From Bacillota bacterium (GTDB taxonomy: Bacteria; Bacillota; Sulfobacillia; JACIYH01): DNA of 64,000 bases. The notes under the pieces are model-generated. The model saw only the letters and a list, made by a program, of their open reading frames with translations, was not told the DNA's origin and did not search any database. Location of the stretch: positions 29,085 through 93,084 of the forward strand of contig JBFLXJ010000017.1 of NCBI GenBank assembly GCA_040757085.1, given 5' to 3'. Made by a program: the position numbers and the translations under genes. This document shows positions 49,642 through 59,157 of this stretch, piece after piece (the stretch's first letter is position 1; the number at the start of each line of letters is the position of its first letter).

Positions 49642-49718
49642 GGAGCCGTTCGGGGAGCCGGCGTTGAGCGGGTGGCCGTCGGGCCGGGCGGGGGCTGGCC
49701 TGGGGCGGGGGATGATGA

Positions 49719-51287
49719 GTGCTGGGCAGGACTTGGGGGTGTACGCTCACCGGCCTGGATGCAGTGCCGGTGCGGGTGGAGTGCGACGTGGGGCCGGGCC
49801 TGCCCGGCGTGCAGGTGGTGGGTCTGGCCGGGACCTCGGTGAAAGAAGCTACGGCGCGGGTGCGTTCGGCGGTGCGCAACTCCGGGCTGGATTTCCCCTT
49901 GCGCCGGATAACCGTGAATCTGGCTCCCGCCGACGTGCACAAGGCCTCGCCCGGGCTGGACCTGCCCGTGGCGACTGCCATCCTGGCCGCCTCCGGGCAA
50001 CTGGGCAAGCGCGACCTGGATTCCTGGTTCCTGGCGGGGGAACTGGGACTGGACGGTCAGGTGCGGGCCGTGGCCGGTATCCTCCCCATGGCTATCCTGG
50101 CCGCCCGCCAGGGCAAGGGACTGGTGGTGCCGGCGGCGGGAGCCCGGCAGGCGGCGGCGGTGGAGGGCCTGCAGGTGCGCACCCTGAACCGCTTGTCCGA
50201 CCTGGTGGCCTGGTCGCGGGGAGAAAGGGAGCTTCCCGCTCCTACCCTGCGTCCCCCAGAACCGGTGACCGTAGATGGTCCCGACCTGGCCGACGTGCGC
50301 GGGCACGAACTGCCCAAGCGGGCGTTGCTGTGCGCCGCCGCCGGTGGGCACCATCTGGTCCTGGTGGGACCGCCGGGCGCGGGCAAGACCATGCTGGCCT
50401 CCTGTTTGCCGCGTTTGTTGCCATTCCTCTCGGGAGAAGAGTCCCTGGAAGTGAGCCGGATCTGGAGCGTGGCTGGCCTCCTCGCGGGAGACGACGGGCT
50501 CGTGCGGCAGCGACCCTGGCGGGCCCCCCATCCCCATCTGGGGCGGGCAGCCATGGTGGGCGGAGGTAACCATCCGGTGAGGCCGGGCGAGGTGAGCCTG
50601 GCTCACCTGGGGGTACTGTTCCTGGACGAGATGAACCGCTTTGCAGGGCCGGTGCTGGAATCCCTGCGTGGCCCCCTGGAGGAGGGCCGGGTGACCCTGG
50701 GGCGACTGGGGGAGGGGGTAACCTACCCGGCCCGCTTCATGCTGGTGGCGGCCATGAACCCGTGCCACTGCGGGCGGTTGGGCGATCCCGATCACCCGTG
50801 CACCTGCACGGGCCACCAGGTTCGTCAGTACTGGGACCGGTTGTCCGGCCCCCTCCTCGACCGCATCGACATCCAGGTCGAGGTGCGCCGCATGCCCTGG
50901 GAGGAGTGGATGGACGCGCCGGGCGGGCCCCCGTCGGACCAGGCCCGCGCCCTGGTCGTCCAAGCCCGGGAACGGCAGGTCCACCGCTTGCGGCGGGTGG
51001 GGAAAAAACTCAATGCGGAGATGGGCTCTCGCGAGGTGAATGCCTTTTGCCGGCTTTCCCCGGAGGCGGAAAGGTTGCTGGGGGAGGGATTTGCCCGGCT
51101 GGGGCTCAGCGGCCGCGGTTACTACCGCCTCCTCAAGGTGGCGCGTACTCTGGCCGACCTGGACGGTCAGGCCCGGGTGGGGGTGGAGCACGTGGGACAG
51201 GCCCTTCAGTTCCGGTGCGTGCATTTTCTGCGTCCCGGCTCCCGGGTAGGGGAAGCGGGAGGGGACAGCGAAATTGAACGGCGGTAA
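49719..51287 (+). CDS. comM: ComM/YifB family Mg-chelatase-like AAA+ ATPase
   Basis: Branch-migration helicase that aids recombination of transformed DNA in Gram-negatives; also common in Firmicutes. 522 residues: N-terminal Lon-like domain (GLPGVQVVGLAGTSVKEATARVRSAVRNSG, VNLAPADVHK), Walker A VGPPGAGKTMLA (about 218), LFLDEMNRF, AAMNPCHCG with a zinc-like cysteine set, and the C-terminal domain SGRGYYRLLKVARTLADL. GTG 49719. dprA and topA, common neighbours, are absent. Confidence 0.95.
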   Translation: MLGRTWGCTLTGLDAVPVRVECDVGPGLPGVQVVGLAGTSVKEATARVRSAVRNSGLDFPLRRITVNLAPADVHKASPGLDLPVATAILAASGQLGKRDLDSWFLAGELGLDGQVRAVAGILPMAILAARQGKGLVVPAAGARQAAAVEGLQVRTLNRLSDLVAWSRGERELPAPTLRPPEPVTVDGPDLADVRGHELPKRALLCAAAGGHHLVLVGPPGAGKTMLASCLPRLLPFLSGEESLEVSRIWSVAGLLAGDDGLVRQRPWRAPHPHLGRAAMVGGGNHPVRPGEVSLAHLGVLFLDEMNRFAGPVLESLRGPLEEGRVTLGRLGEGVTYPARFMLVAAMNPCHCGRLGDPDHPCTCTGHQVRQYWDRLSGPLLDRIDIQVEVRRMPWEEWMDAPGGPPSDQARALVVQARERQVHRLRRVGKKLNAEMGSREVNAFCRLSPEAERLLGEGFARLGLSGRGYYRLLKVARTLADLDGQARVGVEHVGQALQFRCVHFLRPGSRVGEAGGDSEIERR

Positions 51288-51320
51288 CCTGCACCACACG
51301 AAAGGATGGGGACTACAATC

Positions 51321-52574
51321 ATGAACCGGTACAGCGCAGAAGGCTTGCGGCAGGTAGATCCGGAAGTCGCACAGGCTCTGGCCCACGAGTTGCACCGACA
51401 GCAGGAGGGCCTGGAACTGATCGCGTCGGAAAACTACGCTCCGCCCGAGGTCATGTGGGCACAAGGATCGGTGCTCACTAACAAATATGCGGAAGGCCTG
51501 CCCGGGGCGCGCTACTACGGCGGCTGCGAATACGTGGACGTGGTGGAGAGCCTCGCCCGCGAGCGGGCTAAGAGGCTGTTCGAGGCCGAGCACGCCAACG
51601 TGCAGCCCCACGCCGGGGCGCAGGCCAACAGTGCGGTTTACTTCGCCGTGCTCCGGCCCGGTGACGTGGTCATGGGCATGGACCTTGCCCACGGGGGCCA
51701 CCTCACCCACGGGCACCCCCTGAACATATCGGGGAAGTACTACCGGTTCGTCCCTTACGGCGTGCGCCGGGATACCGAAACTATCGACTACGATCAGGTG
51801 GCGCAACTGGCCCGGGAACACCGGCCCCGCCTGATCGTGGCGGGAGCGAGTGCCTATCCCCGCTTCATCGATTTTGCCCGTATCGCCCAGATAGGGGAGG
51901 ACGTGGGCGCCATGGTGATGGTGGACATGGCCCACATCGCCGGTCTGGTTGCCGCCGGGGTGCATCCCAGTCCCGTCCCCCACGCCGACTTCGTGACCAC
52001 CACCACCCACAAGACCCTGCGGGGTCCCCGCGGTGGCCTCATTCTGTGCCGTGCCCGGTACGCCGAGGAAATCGACCGGGCGGTGTTCCCCGGCATCCAG
52101 GGAGGCCCGCTCATGCACGTCATTGCTGCCAAAGCGGTGGCCCTCAAGATGGCGATGGGGGAGGAGTTCCGGCGTTACCAGGAGCAGGTGGTCAAGAACG
52201 CCCGCGTGCTGGCCGAGGAACTCATGCGCGAGGGGTTCCGGCTGGTGTCGGGCGGCACCGACAATCACCTCATGCTGGTGGATGTGAGCGTGCGCGGCCT
52301 CACCGGCAAGAAGGCAGAGCAGATGCTGGGTGAGGCGGGCATCACCGTTAACAAGAACACCATCCCCTTCGACACCAGGGGGGCCAAGGTGGCCAGCGGT
52401 ATCCGGGTGGGTACGCCGGCGGTGACCACCCGGGGCATGAAGGAAGGGGAAATGCGCCTGATCGCGCGCCTGATGGGGGACGTGCTGTTGCGGGGAGTTC
52501 CTGCCCAGCGGGTGCTAGCTGAGGTGAAGGAACTGTGTGCGGCCTTCCCCCTCTACCCCGGCTTCCCCGTGTGA
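51321..52574 (+). CDS. glyA: serine hydroxymethyltransferase
   Basis: PLP enzyme: serine plus tetrahydrofolate gives glycine plus 5,10-methylene-THF. 417 residues with [36 protein letters not shown], the PLP lysine in [14 protein letters not shown], and [13 protein letters not shown] in place of IRIGTPAxTTRG. The ATG at 51321 ([12 protein letters not shown]) has GGATGGGG upstream; ATG 51306 is an alternative. Confidence 0.97.
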   Translation: MNRYSAEGLRQVDPEVAQALAHELHRQQEGLELIASENYAPPEVMWAQGSVLTNKYAEGLPGARYYGGCEYVDVVESLARERAKRLFEAEHANVQPHAGAQANSAVYFAVLRPGDVVMGMDLAHGGHLTHGHPLNISGKYYRFVPYGVRRDTETIDYDQVAQLAREHRPRLIVAGASAYPRFIDFARIAQIGEDVGAMVMVDMAHIAGLVAAGVHPSPVPHADFVTTTTHKTLRGPRGGLILCRARYAEEIDRAVFPGIQGGPLMHVIAAKAVALKMAMGEEFRRYQEQVVKNARVLAEELMREGFRLVSGGTDNHLMLVDVSVRGLTGKKAEQMLGEAGITVNKNTIPFDTRGAKVASGIRVGTPAVTTRGMKEGEMRLIARLMGDVLLRGVPAQRVLAEVKELCAAFPLYPGFPV

Positions 52575-52593
52575 CCGCCGGGTCGAACAGGCG

Positions 52594-52623
52594 TTGACGC
52601 TGCTGGCCCATCCATGGTATGAT
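52594..52623 (+). promoter_or_regulatory. promoter of selA and the acyl-CoA dehydrogenase/Etf genes
   Basis: TTGACG (52594-52599), 18 bases, TATGAT (52618-52623). A 9-base tandem repeat AGTTTCGGT (52633-52650) lies right after the predicted start point. Confidence 0.75.
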
Positions 52624-52667
52624 CTGGCACGCAGTTTCGGTAGTTTCGGTGGAAATGGGGGAATGCG

Positions 52668-54086
52668 GTGGGAGAGGACGCCCGACGCCTGATCCCCGGA
52701 GTGGGAGTATTGCTCGGGGATCCTGCCGTGAAGGAACTGGCCCGGGGGTACCCGCAGGCCCTGGTTTCCTGGGTGCTGGGGGAACTGGCAGCCAGATTGC
52801 GCCACGAACTTGAGCGGGGGCGTACCGTTTCCGACCCCACGGGGTGGATCAGGGAGCGTTTGCCTGCTGCTTTGCGGGCCGCTCGCTTCCCGCTTCGCCG
52901 CGTTTACAACGCCACCGGGGTGGTGCTGCACACCAACCTGGGGCGGGCGCCCCTTGCTCGCCGTGCGGTGGAGGCGGTAGCGGCCCTGGCAGGGAAGTAT
53001 TCCAACCTGGAATTCGACCTGGAAGCGGGACAGCGGGGGTCACGCTACGTGCATGCGGTGGGGTTGCTACGCCTCCTCACCGGGGCAGAGGACGCCCTGG
53101 TGGTCAACAACAATGCGGCGGCCGTGCTCCTGTGCCTGGCCGCCCTGGCGCGCGACCGCCAGGTGGTGGTATCCCGCGGTGAACTGGTGGAGATCGGGGG
53201 CGGCTTCCGCATCCCCGAGGTGATGGCCGAAAGCGGCGCCCACCTGGTGGAGGTGGGGACCACCAACCGCACCCGCCTGGAGGATTACGAGCGGGCGATT
53301 GGACCGGAAACCGCCCTTTTGCTCAAGGTACACCGCAGCAACTTCCGCATGGAGGGTTTCACCGCCGAGGTTACCTGGCCGGAACTGGTGCAACTGGGCC
53401 GATCCCGTGGCATCCCCGTCATGTTCGACCTGGGGTCGGGTTGCCTCTTCGACCTGGCTGCGGCCGGCGTGGGTGACGAGCCTTTGGTATCGCGGGTGGT
53501 GGCTCAGGGAGGAGACCTGATCACCTTCAGCGGAGATAAGTTGCTGGGAGGCCCCCAGGCCGGCATCATCGTGGGTCGGGCCGAAATCGTCTCCCGCCTG
53601 CGTCGCCACCCCTTGCTCCGGGCGCTGCGGGTGGACAAGATGACGCTGGCCGCCCTCTCTGCCACGCTTGCCCTCTACCTGGAAGCCGATCCCCCCGCAC
53701 ACATCCCCGTGCTCGCCAGCCTTGTGGTGAGCGCTCCCGAGTTGCGGGCGCGGGCCGAGCGGTTGCGCCGGCTCCTCAGCCGTCGGCTCACTCCGGGCAC
53801 CGGGGTCAACATCGGTGTTGTGCCCGCACGCTCGACACCCGGAGGGGGATCGCTGCCCGGCGTCGAATTGCCCAGTTATGCCGTCGCTATCCGCGCCCCG
53901 GGGGGTGCCGAGCATCTGGCAGCGCGGCTGCGAGGGGCACCCGTTCCCGTGCTGGCCCGCGTGCAGGGAGAGCAGGTGCTGCTGGATGTGCGGACCCTTC
54001 TTGACGGCGAACTGCCCGAGGTGGCGGACCAGGTAGCGGCGGTGCTGAATGCGGAGGTGGCGGAGGATGGAGTACTTCCTGACTGA
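52668..54086 (+). CDS. selA: L-seryl-tRNA(Sec) selenium transferase
   Basis: PLP enzyme that turns Ser-tRNA(Sec) into Sec-tRNA(Sec) with selenophosphate. 472 residues: [60 protein letters not shown] and the PLP-lysine segment [18 protein letters not shown] (Lys about 291). GTG 52668. selD, selB and tRNA-Sec, often beside it, are not in the window. Its end overlaps the acyl-CoA dehydrogenase start by 20 bases. Confidence 0.95.
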   Translation: MGEDARRLIPGVGVLLGDPAVKELARGYPQALVSWVLGELAARLRHELERGRTVSDPTGWIRERLPAALRAARFPLRRVYNATGVVLHTNLGRAPLARRAVEAVAALAGKYSNLEFDLEAGQRGSRYVHAVGLLRLLTGAEDALVVNNNAAAVLLCLAALARDRQVVVSRGELVEIGGGFRIPEVMAESGAHLVEVGTTNRTRLEDYERAIGPETALLLKVHRSNFRMEGFTAEVTWPELVQLGRSRGIPVMFDLGSGCLFDLAAAGVGDEPLVSRVVAQGGDLITFSGDKLLGGPQAGIIVGRAEIVSRLRRHPLLRALRVDKMTLAALSATLALYLEADPPAHIPVLASLVVSAPELRARAERLRRLLSRRLTPGTGVNIGVVPARSTPGGGSLPGVELPSYAVAIRAPGGAEHLAARLRGAPVPVLARVQGEQVLLDVRTLLDGELPEVADQVAAVLNAEVAEDGVLPD

Positions 54087-55227
54087 GGAGCAGGCGATGA
54101 TCAAAGATCTCGCCCGGCGGGTGGCCCGGGAGCGGATCTTACCGGTGGCGGCGGAGCTGGACGAAAAAGAAGAATTCCCCCGCGAGATCCTGGAATGGCT
54201 GGGGGAAACCGACCTGCTGGGGGTGGGTATCCCGGAGGAATACGGTGGCTTGGGAGGGGGGGTGCTGGAGACCTGCCTGGCCGTGGAGGAGATATCCTGG
54301 GCCTGCCCGGGGGTGGCCACCTCTTACGCGGCCAACTGGCTGGGTATCATGCCCATCCTGCTGGCCGGTACCGAGGAGCAGAAGCAGAAGTTCGTACGCC
54401 CGGTGGCGGAGGGCAAGAAGATGGCTGCCTTCTGCCTGACGGAGGCCGAGGCCGGCTCCGACGCGGGTGCCATACGCACCACGGCCCGCCGCGAGGGTGA
54501 CACATACGTGCTGGAAGGCACCAAGCAGTGGATCACCAACGGGGGTGAGGCGGACATCTATACCGTGATCGCCCTCACGGCTCCCGAGAAAGGGGCGCGG
54601 GGGGCCAGTTGTTTCGTGGTGGAGAAGGGAACGCCCGGGCTGGGATTCGGGCGGAAGGAAAAGAAGATGGGCATCCGGGCATCGGCCACCCGGGAGGTGG
54701 TATTCACCGGGTGCCGCATTCCGGCGAGCCAACTGGTAGGTCGGGAAGGGCAGGGGTTCCCTATCGCCATGCGCACTCTGGACCGGGCCCGGCCCGGGGT
54801 GGGGGCGCAGGCGGTGGGCCTGGCCCAGGGGGCCCTCGATCGGGCCATCGCCTACGCCCGCCAGCGGGTGCAGTTCGGCAAGCCCATCATCACCTTCCAG
54901 GCGATCGGGCATATGCTGGCGGACATGGCCACGCAGGTGGAAGCCGCGCGTGCCCTGGTGTACGCAACCGCCCGCACCATCGATGCGGGGGCCCGGGATT
55001 TCGCCAAGGAATCGGCCATGGCCAAGTTGTTTGCTTCCGACGTGGCCATGCGGGTGGCGATCGACGCGGTGCAGATCTTCGGCGGTTACGGTTACATGCG
55101 GGACTATCCGGTGGAAAAGCTCATGCGGGATGCCAAGATCACCCAGATCTACGAGGGGACCAATCAGATCCAGCGCAATGTGATCGCCCAGGAACTGTTG
55201 CGGGAAAGTGCACGCAAAGGTGGTTGA
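54067..55227 (+). CDS. acyl-CoA dehydrogenase (electron donor to the adjacent Etf)
   Basis: FAD enzyme of the short-chain acyl-CoA dehydrogenase group, 386 residues. [15 protein letters not shown] and [11 protein letters not shown] are the flavin/substrate signatures; the catalytic base lies in [11 protein letters not shown] near the C-terminus, the Glu position of short-chain enzymes. ATG 54067 ([11 protein letters not shown]) is the family start. With EtfB and ferredoxin-EtfA downstream it probably forms a bifurcating butyryl-CoA-dehydrogenase-type complex; substrate chain length is not known. Confidence 0.93.
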   Translation: MEYFLTEEQAMIKDLARRVARERILPVAAELDEKEEFPREILEWLGETDLLGVGIPEEYGGLGGGVLETCLAVEEISWACPGVATSYAANWLGIMPILLAGTEEQKQKFVRPVAEGKKMAAFCLTEAEAGSDAGAIRTTARREGDTYVLEGTKQWITNGGEADIYTVIALTAPEKGARGASCFVVEKGTPGLGFGRKEKKMGIRASATREVVFTGCRIPASQLVGREGQGFPIAMRTLDRARPGVGAQAVGLAQGALDRAIAYARQRVQFGKPIITFQAIGHMLADMATQVEAARALVYATARTIDAGARDFAKESAMAKLFASDVAMRVAIDAVQIFGGYGYMRDYPVEKLMRDAKITQIYEGTNQIQRNVIAQELLRESARKGG

Positions 55228-55231
55228 TGCC

Positions 55232-56017
55232 ATGAAGATCATCGTTCTCATCAAGCAGGTTCCCGAGAGCACGGAGGTGCGCATCAACCCGGAGACCAAC
55301 ACGCTGATCAGGGAAGGGGTCAAGGGCATCATCAACCCGTTCGACACCTACGCCCTTGAGGAAGGGGTGCTGATCAGGGAGCGCCTGGGGGGGCAGGTGG
55401 TGGTGGTGAGCATGGGTCCGCCGCAGGCGCGGGAGGCTCTGCAGGATGCCATTGCGGTGGGGGCGGATGAGGCCGTCCTCCTTTCCGACCGTGCTTTTGC
55501 GGGGGCGGACACCCTGGCCACCTCGCGGGCGCTGGCGGGGGCCATCCGCAAGCTGGAGCCTTACGACCTCATCATCTGCGGCAAGCAGGCCATCGACGGG
55601 GATACCGCCCAGGTGGGTCCGGAGGTGGCGGAGCTGCTGGGCATACCGCACGTGACTTACGTGCGCAAGATCAGGGAACTGGAACCCGGTCGGGCTGTGG
55701 TGGAGCGCATGGTGGAGGGAGCTGTGGAGACGGTGGAGATGTCGTTGCCGGGCCTGATCACGGTGGTGAAGGACATCAACCAGCCCCGCATTCCTTCCCT
55801 GAAGGGGATCATGAAGGCGCGGCGGGCCACCATCCCGGTGTGGACTCCTGCCGACGTGGGCCTTTCGGAGGAGGAGGTGGGGCTGCGCGGTTCTCCCACG
55901 ATGGTGGAGAAGATATTCGTGCCCCAGGTGGAGCGGCGGGGTGAGTTGCTGGAGGGTTCCCCTGAAGAAGTGGCAGAGGTGCTGCTTTCGCGGCTGCAAT
56001 CGGCGGGTGTACTTTAG
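55232..56017 (+). CDS. etfB: electron transfer flavoprotein beta subunit
   Basis: EtfB, 261 residues. MKIIVLIKQVPESTEVRINPET, NPFDTYALEEGV, DLIICGKQAIDGDTAQVGPEVAELLG and the signature VKDINQPRIPSLKGIMKAR (diagnostic of EtfB) are present. ATG 55232 has AAAGGTGG upstream. It lies between the dehydrogenase and etfA with four bases each side. Confidence 0.96.
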   Translation: MKIIVLIKQVPESTEVRINPETNTLIREGVKGIINPFDTYALEEGVLIRERLGGQVVVVSMGPPQAREALQDAIAVGADEAVLLSDRAFAGADTLATSRALAGAIRKLEPYDLIICGKQAIDGDTAQVGPEVAELLGIPHVTYVRKIRELEPGRAVVERMVEGAVETVEMSLPGLITVVKDINQPRIPSLKGIMKARRATIPVWTPADVGLSEEEVGLRGSPTMVEKIFVPQVERRGELLEGSPEEVAEVLLSRLQSAGVL

Positions 56018-56020
56018 GGG

Positions 56021-57235
56021 GTGCTGTTGTTGGGTCCAGAGGGATTTGTCAATCTGATTGAGGTACTGGCCGACCGGTGCACCGGCTGCGAATCGTGCCT
56101 GGGCGTGTGTCCCACCGGTGCCATCAGCATGCGGGAAGGGACTGCTTACATTGGTGAAGGGTGCAACCTGTGTCGGGCCTGTCTCTCCGTGTGTCCGGTT
56201 GAGGCCATCGTCGTGCACGAGCCCGAGCGGGGCGAGGCTGCGGAGGGTCAGGGGGTGTGGGTGTTTGTGGAGCATCGTCGGGGCCGGGTGGCCCCGGTGG
56301 TGTACGAGTTGCTGGGGCAGGCGCGCCAGCTGGCTGGGCGGTTGGGTGCGGCGGTGAGTGCTGTGCTGGTGGGGGAGGGGGTTGCTCCCCTGGCGGGGGA
56401 GCTGGTTGCCCGTGGGGCTGACCAGGTGCTGGTGGTGGAGGATCCTGCCCTTTCTGATCTGCGGGAGGAGCCGGTGGCTGCTGCCCTGGCGGATCTGGTG
56501 TGGGAACGCAAACCGGAGATCTTTCTTTTCGGGGCCACGGCTCTGGGGCGGTCCCTGGCGCCCCGGCTGGCGGCCAGGCTGGGCACGGGGTTGACGGCGG
56601 ACTGCACGGGGCTGGATATCGATCCCGAGCGCCGGCTGCTGGTGCAGACCCGGCCGGCGTTTGGTGGTAATCTCATGGCCGTGGTGATCTGCCCGCGCCA
56701 CCGGCCCCAGATGGCCACTGCCCGTCCGCGGGTGTTCCGTCCCCTGGCTCCCGACCCGGGCCGGCGGGGGGAGATTGTCTCTTTCCCGGTGGACGGGTCG
56801 CGGCTTCTTTGCCGCACGCGGTTGCTGGAATATGCCGAAGAGGTTACCGAGACCGTAAAGCTGGAGGATGCGGACATCATCGTGGCGGGAGGGCGGGGCC
56901 TGGGAGGTCCCGAGAGTTTTTCGCTCCTGTTCGAGCTGGCGCGCCTGCTGGGGGGAGCGGTGGGTGCCTCGCGGGCGGCGGTGGACGCGGGCTGGATTCC
57001 CTACTACCACCAGGTGGGGCAGACGGGGAAGACGGTGGCGCCCAAGGTGTACATTGCGGTAGGGATTTCGGGGGCCATCCAGCACCTGGCGGGCATGAGT
57101 TCCGCCGACGTGATCGTGGCCATCAACAAGAACCCCCAGGCTCCCATTTTCAAGGTGGCCAACTACGGCATCGTGGGTGATCTGTTCGCGGTCATCCCCG
57201 CTCTCATCGAGGTGATCAGGAAGAAGAGGCAGTGA
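56021..57235 (+). CDS. etfA: electron transfer flavoprotein alpha subunit with 2x[4Fe-4S] ferredoxin domain
   Basis: EtfA of 404 residues with an extra N-terminal ferredoxin domain: Cys20/23/26/30 and Cys48/51/54/58 form two CxxCxxCxxxCP clusters. The EtfA body follows ([30 protein letters not shown]) and the FAD-binding end [48 protein letters not shown]. Ferredoxin-bearing EtfA subunits such as CarE of Acetobacterium belong to electron-bifurcating complexes. GTG 56021 is used; TTG 56030, better spaced from AGGGGG, is an alternative. Confidence 0.95.
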   Translation: MLLLGPEGFVNLIEVLADRCTGCESCLGVCPTGAISMREGTAYIGEGCNLCRACLSVCPVEAIVVHEPERGEAAEGQGVWVFVEHRRGRVAPVVYELLGQARQLAGRLGAAVSAVLVGEGVAPLAGELVARGADQVLVVEDPALSDLREEPVAAALADLVWERKPEIFLFGATALGRSLAPRLAARLGTGLTADCTGLDIDPERRLLVQTRPAFGGNLMAVVICPRHRPQMATARPRVFRPLAPDPGRRGEIVSFPVDGSRLLCRTRLLEYAEEVTETVKLEDADIIVAGGRGLGGPESFSLLFELARLLGGAVGASRAAVDAGWIPYYHQVGQTGKTVAPKVYIAVGISGAIQHLAGMSSADVIVAINKNPQAPIFKVANYGIVGDLFAVIPALIEVIRKKRQ

Positions 57236-57338
57236 GGCGCGCAGGAGCGCGACAGCGCATGGCCGCGTGCGCACGAGCTTTGTAGACCTGCGCGGGGAGT
57301 GGTGTGCCCCTAAGGCGACAGACGGCTCCAGGCGGGCA

Positions 57339-57367
57339 GTGACAGGGCGTGCCCAGGCATGTACAAT
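57339..57367 (+). promoter_or_regulatory. promoter of the GH18 spore hydrolase
   Basis: GTGACA (57339-57344), 17 bases, TACAAT (57362-57367), 69 bases before the gene. Each hexamer differs from the sigma-A consensus by one base. The rest of the 200-base gap has no recognised feature. Confidence 0.65.
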
Positions 57368-57435
57368 GTTGTCGGATAGTCCCAGATCTTGTCGGGGCAT
57401 CCATTTCTGGTTAGATACAGGAGCAGTGGGGGCAG

Positions 57436-58662
57436 ATGGACGTGCGCATGCGGCAATGGTTGCTGGTGGCACTGATTGTAGGGATGCTGGTGGGGTCGCC
57501 CCCCGTTCTGGCTGCACGCCTGCTGGCTCAGGGAGCGGCGGGCCCGGACGTGGTCCGGTTGCAGCAGCAATTGCAGCAGGCGGGGTTCGACCCCGGCCCG
57601 GCGGACGGCGTATTCGGGCCCCGCACCGCCGCGGCCGTGAGGGCTTTCCAGCGCGCGCGGGGGCTGATGGTGGACGGGATCGTGGGCCCGCTCACATGGG
57701 TGGCGCTGGAGGAGGGGACGCGGAAAGGCCCCGTGGTGGTGGGATATTTCTACGGGCCCGGTGCGGGGGAGTCTCTGTGGTCTTACGGCCAGCACCTGAC
57801 GGCGGTGGCCGATTTCGCTTTCCGCCTCAGTCCTTACGGGTACGTGTCCGGTGAGCCCAGCCCCGATGTGCTGGCGTTCTGCCGGCAAACGGGAGCCCGG
57901 GGCTGGATGGTGGTGACCAACGAGAGTTCCGTTGGGTTCGATCCCCGCCTGGCCCACCAGCTGCTTTCCTCTACGCAGGCCCGCCAGCGGGCGGCGAACT
58001 CGCTGAAGGGTCTCTGCCTGAAGCATGGCTACGCAGGTGTGATCCTGGATCTGGAGAACGTGGTCCCCGAAGACCGGTCGGCTCTCACCGCTTTCGTGGG
58101 CGAGGTGGCACGGGTATTACATATGTCGGGGAAGCGCGTGGCCCTGGCCCTTCCCCCCAAGACGGGGGACGACACTCCTTCCTGGAACGCCGCCTATGAC
58201 TACCGGGCGCTGTCCCGCCTGGTCGATTACATTGCTCCCATGGCCTATGACTACCACTGGGCGGGGAGCTTTCCGGGAGCGGTGGCCCCGCTGGACTGGG
58301 TGCGCGAGGTGGCCTCGTACGCTGCCCGCGTTGCCGGTCCGGAAAGGGTGTGGCTGGGTTTGGCTGCGTATGGATACGAGTGGGTGGCGGGTACCAGCCG
58401 GGGGGTGGCCGTCACTGCCTCCCGGGCGCGGGCGGTGGCCTTCGAGAGCGGGGTGACCCACCGCTGGGACGACCGGGCGCAGGCGCCATACTATGAATAC
58501 GTGCGTGCCGGGTCAAGGCGGATAGTATACTACGAGAACGAGTACTCCTTGGCCCCCAAACTCGATCTGGTGAAGGAGCTGGGGCTGGGCGGTATCACCA
58601 TCTGGAGGCTGGGTACGGAGGTGCCCGAGATCTGGCCTCTCATCAGCGAGCGGCTGCGCTGA
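57436..58662 (+). CDS. peptidoglycan-binding GH18 hydrolase (SleL/YaaH/YdhD-like)
   Basis: Secreted cell-wall hydrolase, 408 residues. Signal peptide (1-27, hydrophobic core WLLVALIVGMLVG, cut near VLA|A), one PG_binding_1 domain (about 30-90: GPDVVRLQQQLQQAGFDPGPADGVFGPRTAAAVRAFQ), then a GH18 TIM barrel from about 100 with the catalytic-Glu strand GVILDLENVVPEDR and MAYDYHWAGS, AYGYEW and WRLGTE. This arrangement, with LysM instead, is found in spore cortex N-acetylglucosaminidases such as SleL/YaaH. It fits the sporulation genes elsewhere in the window. The cortex substrate is inferred. Confidence 0.9.
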   Translation: MDVRMRQWLLVALIVGMLVGSPPVLAARLLAQGAAGPDVVRLQQQLQQAGFDPGPADGVFGPRTAAAVRAFQRARGLMVDGIVGPLTWVALEEGTRKGPVVVGYFYGPGAGESLWSYGQHLTAVADFAFRLSPYGYVSGEPSPDVLAFCRQTGARGWMVVTNESSVGFDPRLAHQLLSSTQARQRAANSLKGLCLKHGYAGVILDLENVVPEDRSALTAFVGEVARVLHMSGKRVALALPPKTGDDTPSWNAAYDYRALSRLVDYIAPMAYDYHWAGSFPGAVAPLDWVREVASYAARVAGPERVWLGLAAYGYEWVAGTSRGVAVTASRARAVAFESGVTHRWDDRAQAPYYEYVRAGSRRIVYYENEYSLAPKLDLVKELGLGGITIWRLGTEVPEIWPLISERLR

Positions 58663-58665
58663 ATC

Positions 58666-58707
58666 GGGAAGGGGGTCGGGCGACTGGCCGGCTCTGTCGC
58701 CCTTCCC
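58666..58707 (+). terminator. imperfect hairpin after the GH18 gene
   Basis: 3' arm GTCGCCCTTCCC pairs with GGGAAG and GGCGAC on the 5' side, with a seven-base bulge and an 11-base loop, three bases after the stop codon. Only TATT follows. Confidence 0.35.
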
Positions 58708-58810
58708 TATTGCGGCCCGGAGGCCCGGGCGCTGTCAGAAGGAGGCAGTCTCAAACAGTCTCACTGGAGTGCTTGGGCCTCAAGAATTGTACCCCAGTTC
58801 ACGTGTGGAC

Positions 58811-58874
58811 GGTTTGCCGTTGGTTTGCAACCTGGGGGAGTTCCCGGCCCTCTGGTTTGCAATCCTTGCAAACC
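58811..58874. repeat. phased GGTTTGC(AA) repeats with a perfect inverted pair
   Basis: GGTTTGC at 58811, GGTTTGCAA at 58822 and 58854, and the inverted TTGCAAACC at 58866-58874; the last two form a perfect 9-base inverted repeat with a TCC spacer. Start-to-start distances of 11 and 32 bases are near whole helical turns, so the sites face the same side of DNA. Suggests a regulator-binding cluster. Confidence 0.6.
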
Positions 58875-59157
58875 GACGAAGAACCAGCACCAATTCCAGT
58901 AGACACCGCCCGCGTAAGGCGGGGTGAGAAACCGGTCCGTCCTGGGGGAAGGTTTCCGGGCTCAATTGGCGGTTAGCGCGGGCCTTTGCTTTTTCGCTTC
59001 GCCCCGAAGTCCCTTCACTTCGACTCCATGAGGCACCAGAACAGCGTGCTCTGCCCCGACTGGTCGCAATCACGTGGAGTCACGGTCGAAATTAGGCGGA
59101 TTCCGTAGTACACTACAGTAGAATACGCACCTGCCGGGTCGGAGCAAACGACCAGCC

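Larger units (their letters stand above)
58663..59157. other. 495-base intergenic region with phased repeats
   Basis: No credible gene. It contains an imperfect hairpin after the GH18 gene, a set of GGTTTGC half-sites at 58811-58874 (three direct, one inverted) and an AT-richer stretch near 59090-59130 with the palindrome GTAGTACACTAC. The one open frame (58710-58976) has no ribosome binding site or known-family match. A promoter for the HD-GYP gene is expected here but no hexamer pair is convincing. Confidence 0.6.

Noticed and set aside
49557..52268. 903-codon minus-strand frame opposite comM and glyA
   Set aside because: Same shadow effect; the plus strand carries two well-conserved enzymes here.
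58710..58976. 88-codon plus-strand frame in the gap before the HD-GYP gene
   Set aside because: TTG start without ribosome binding site, basic low-complexity product, no recognisable motif, and it overlaps the phased repeats.
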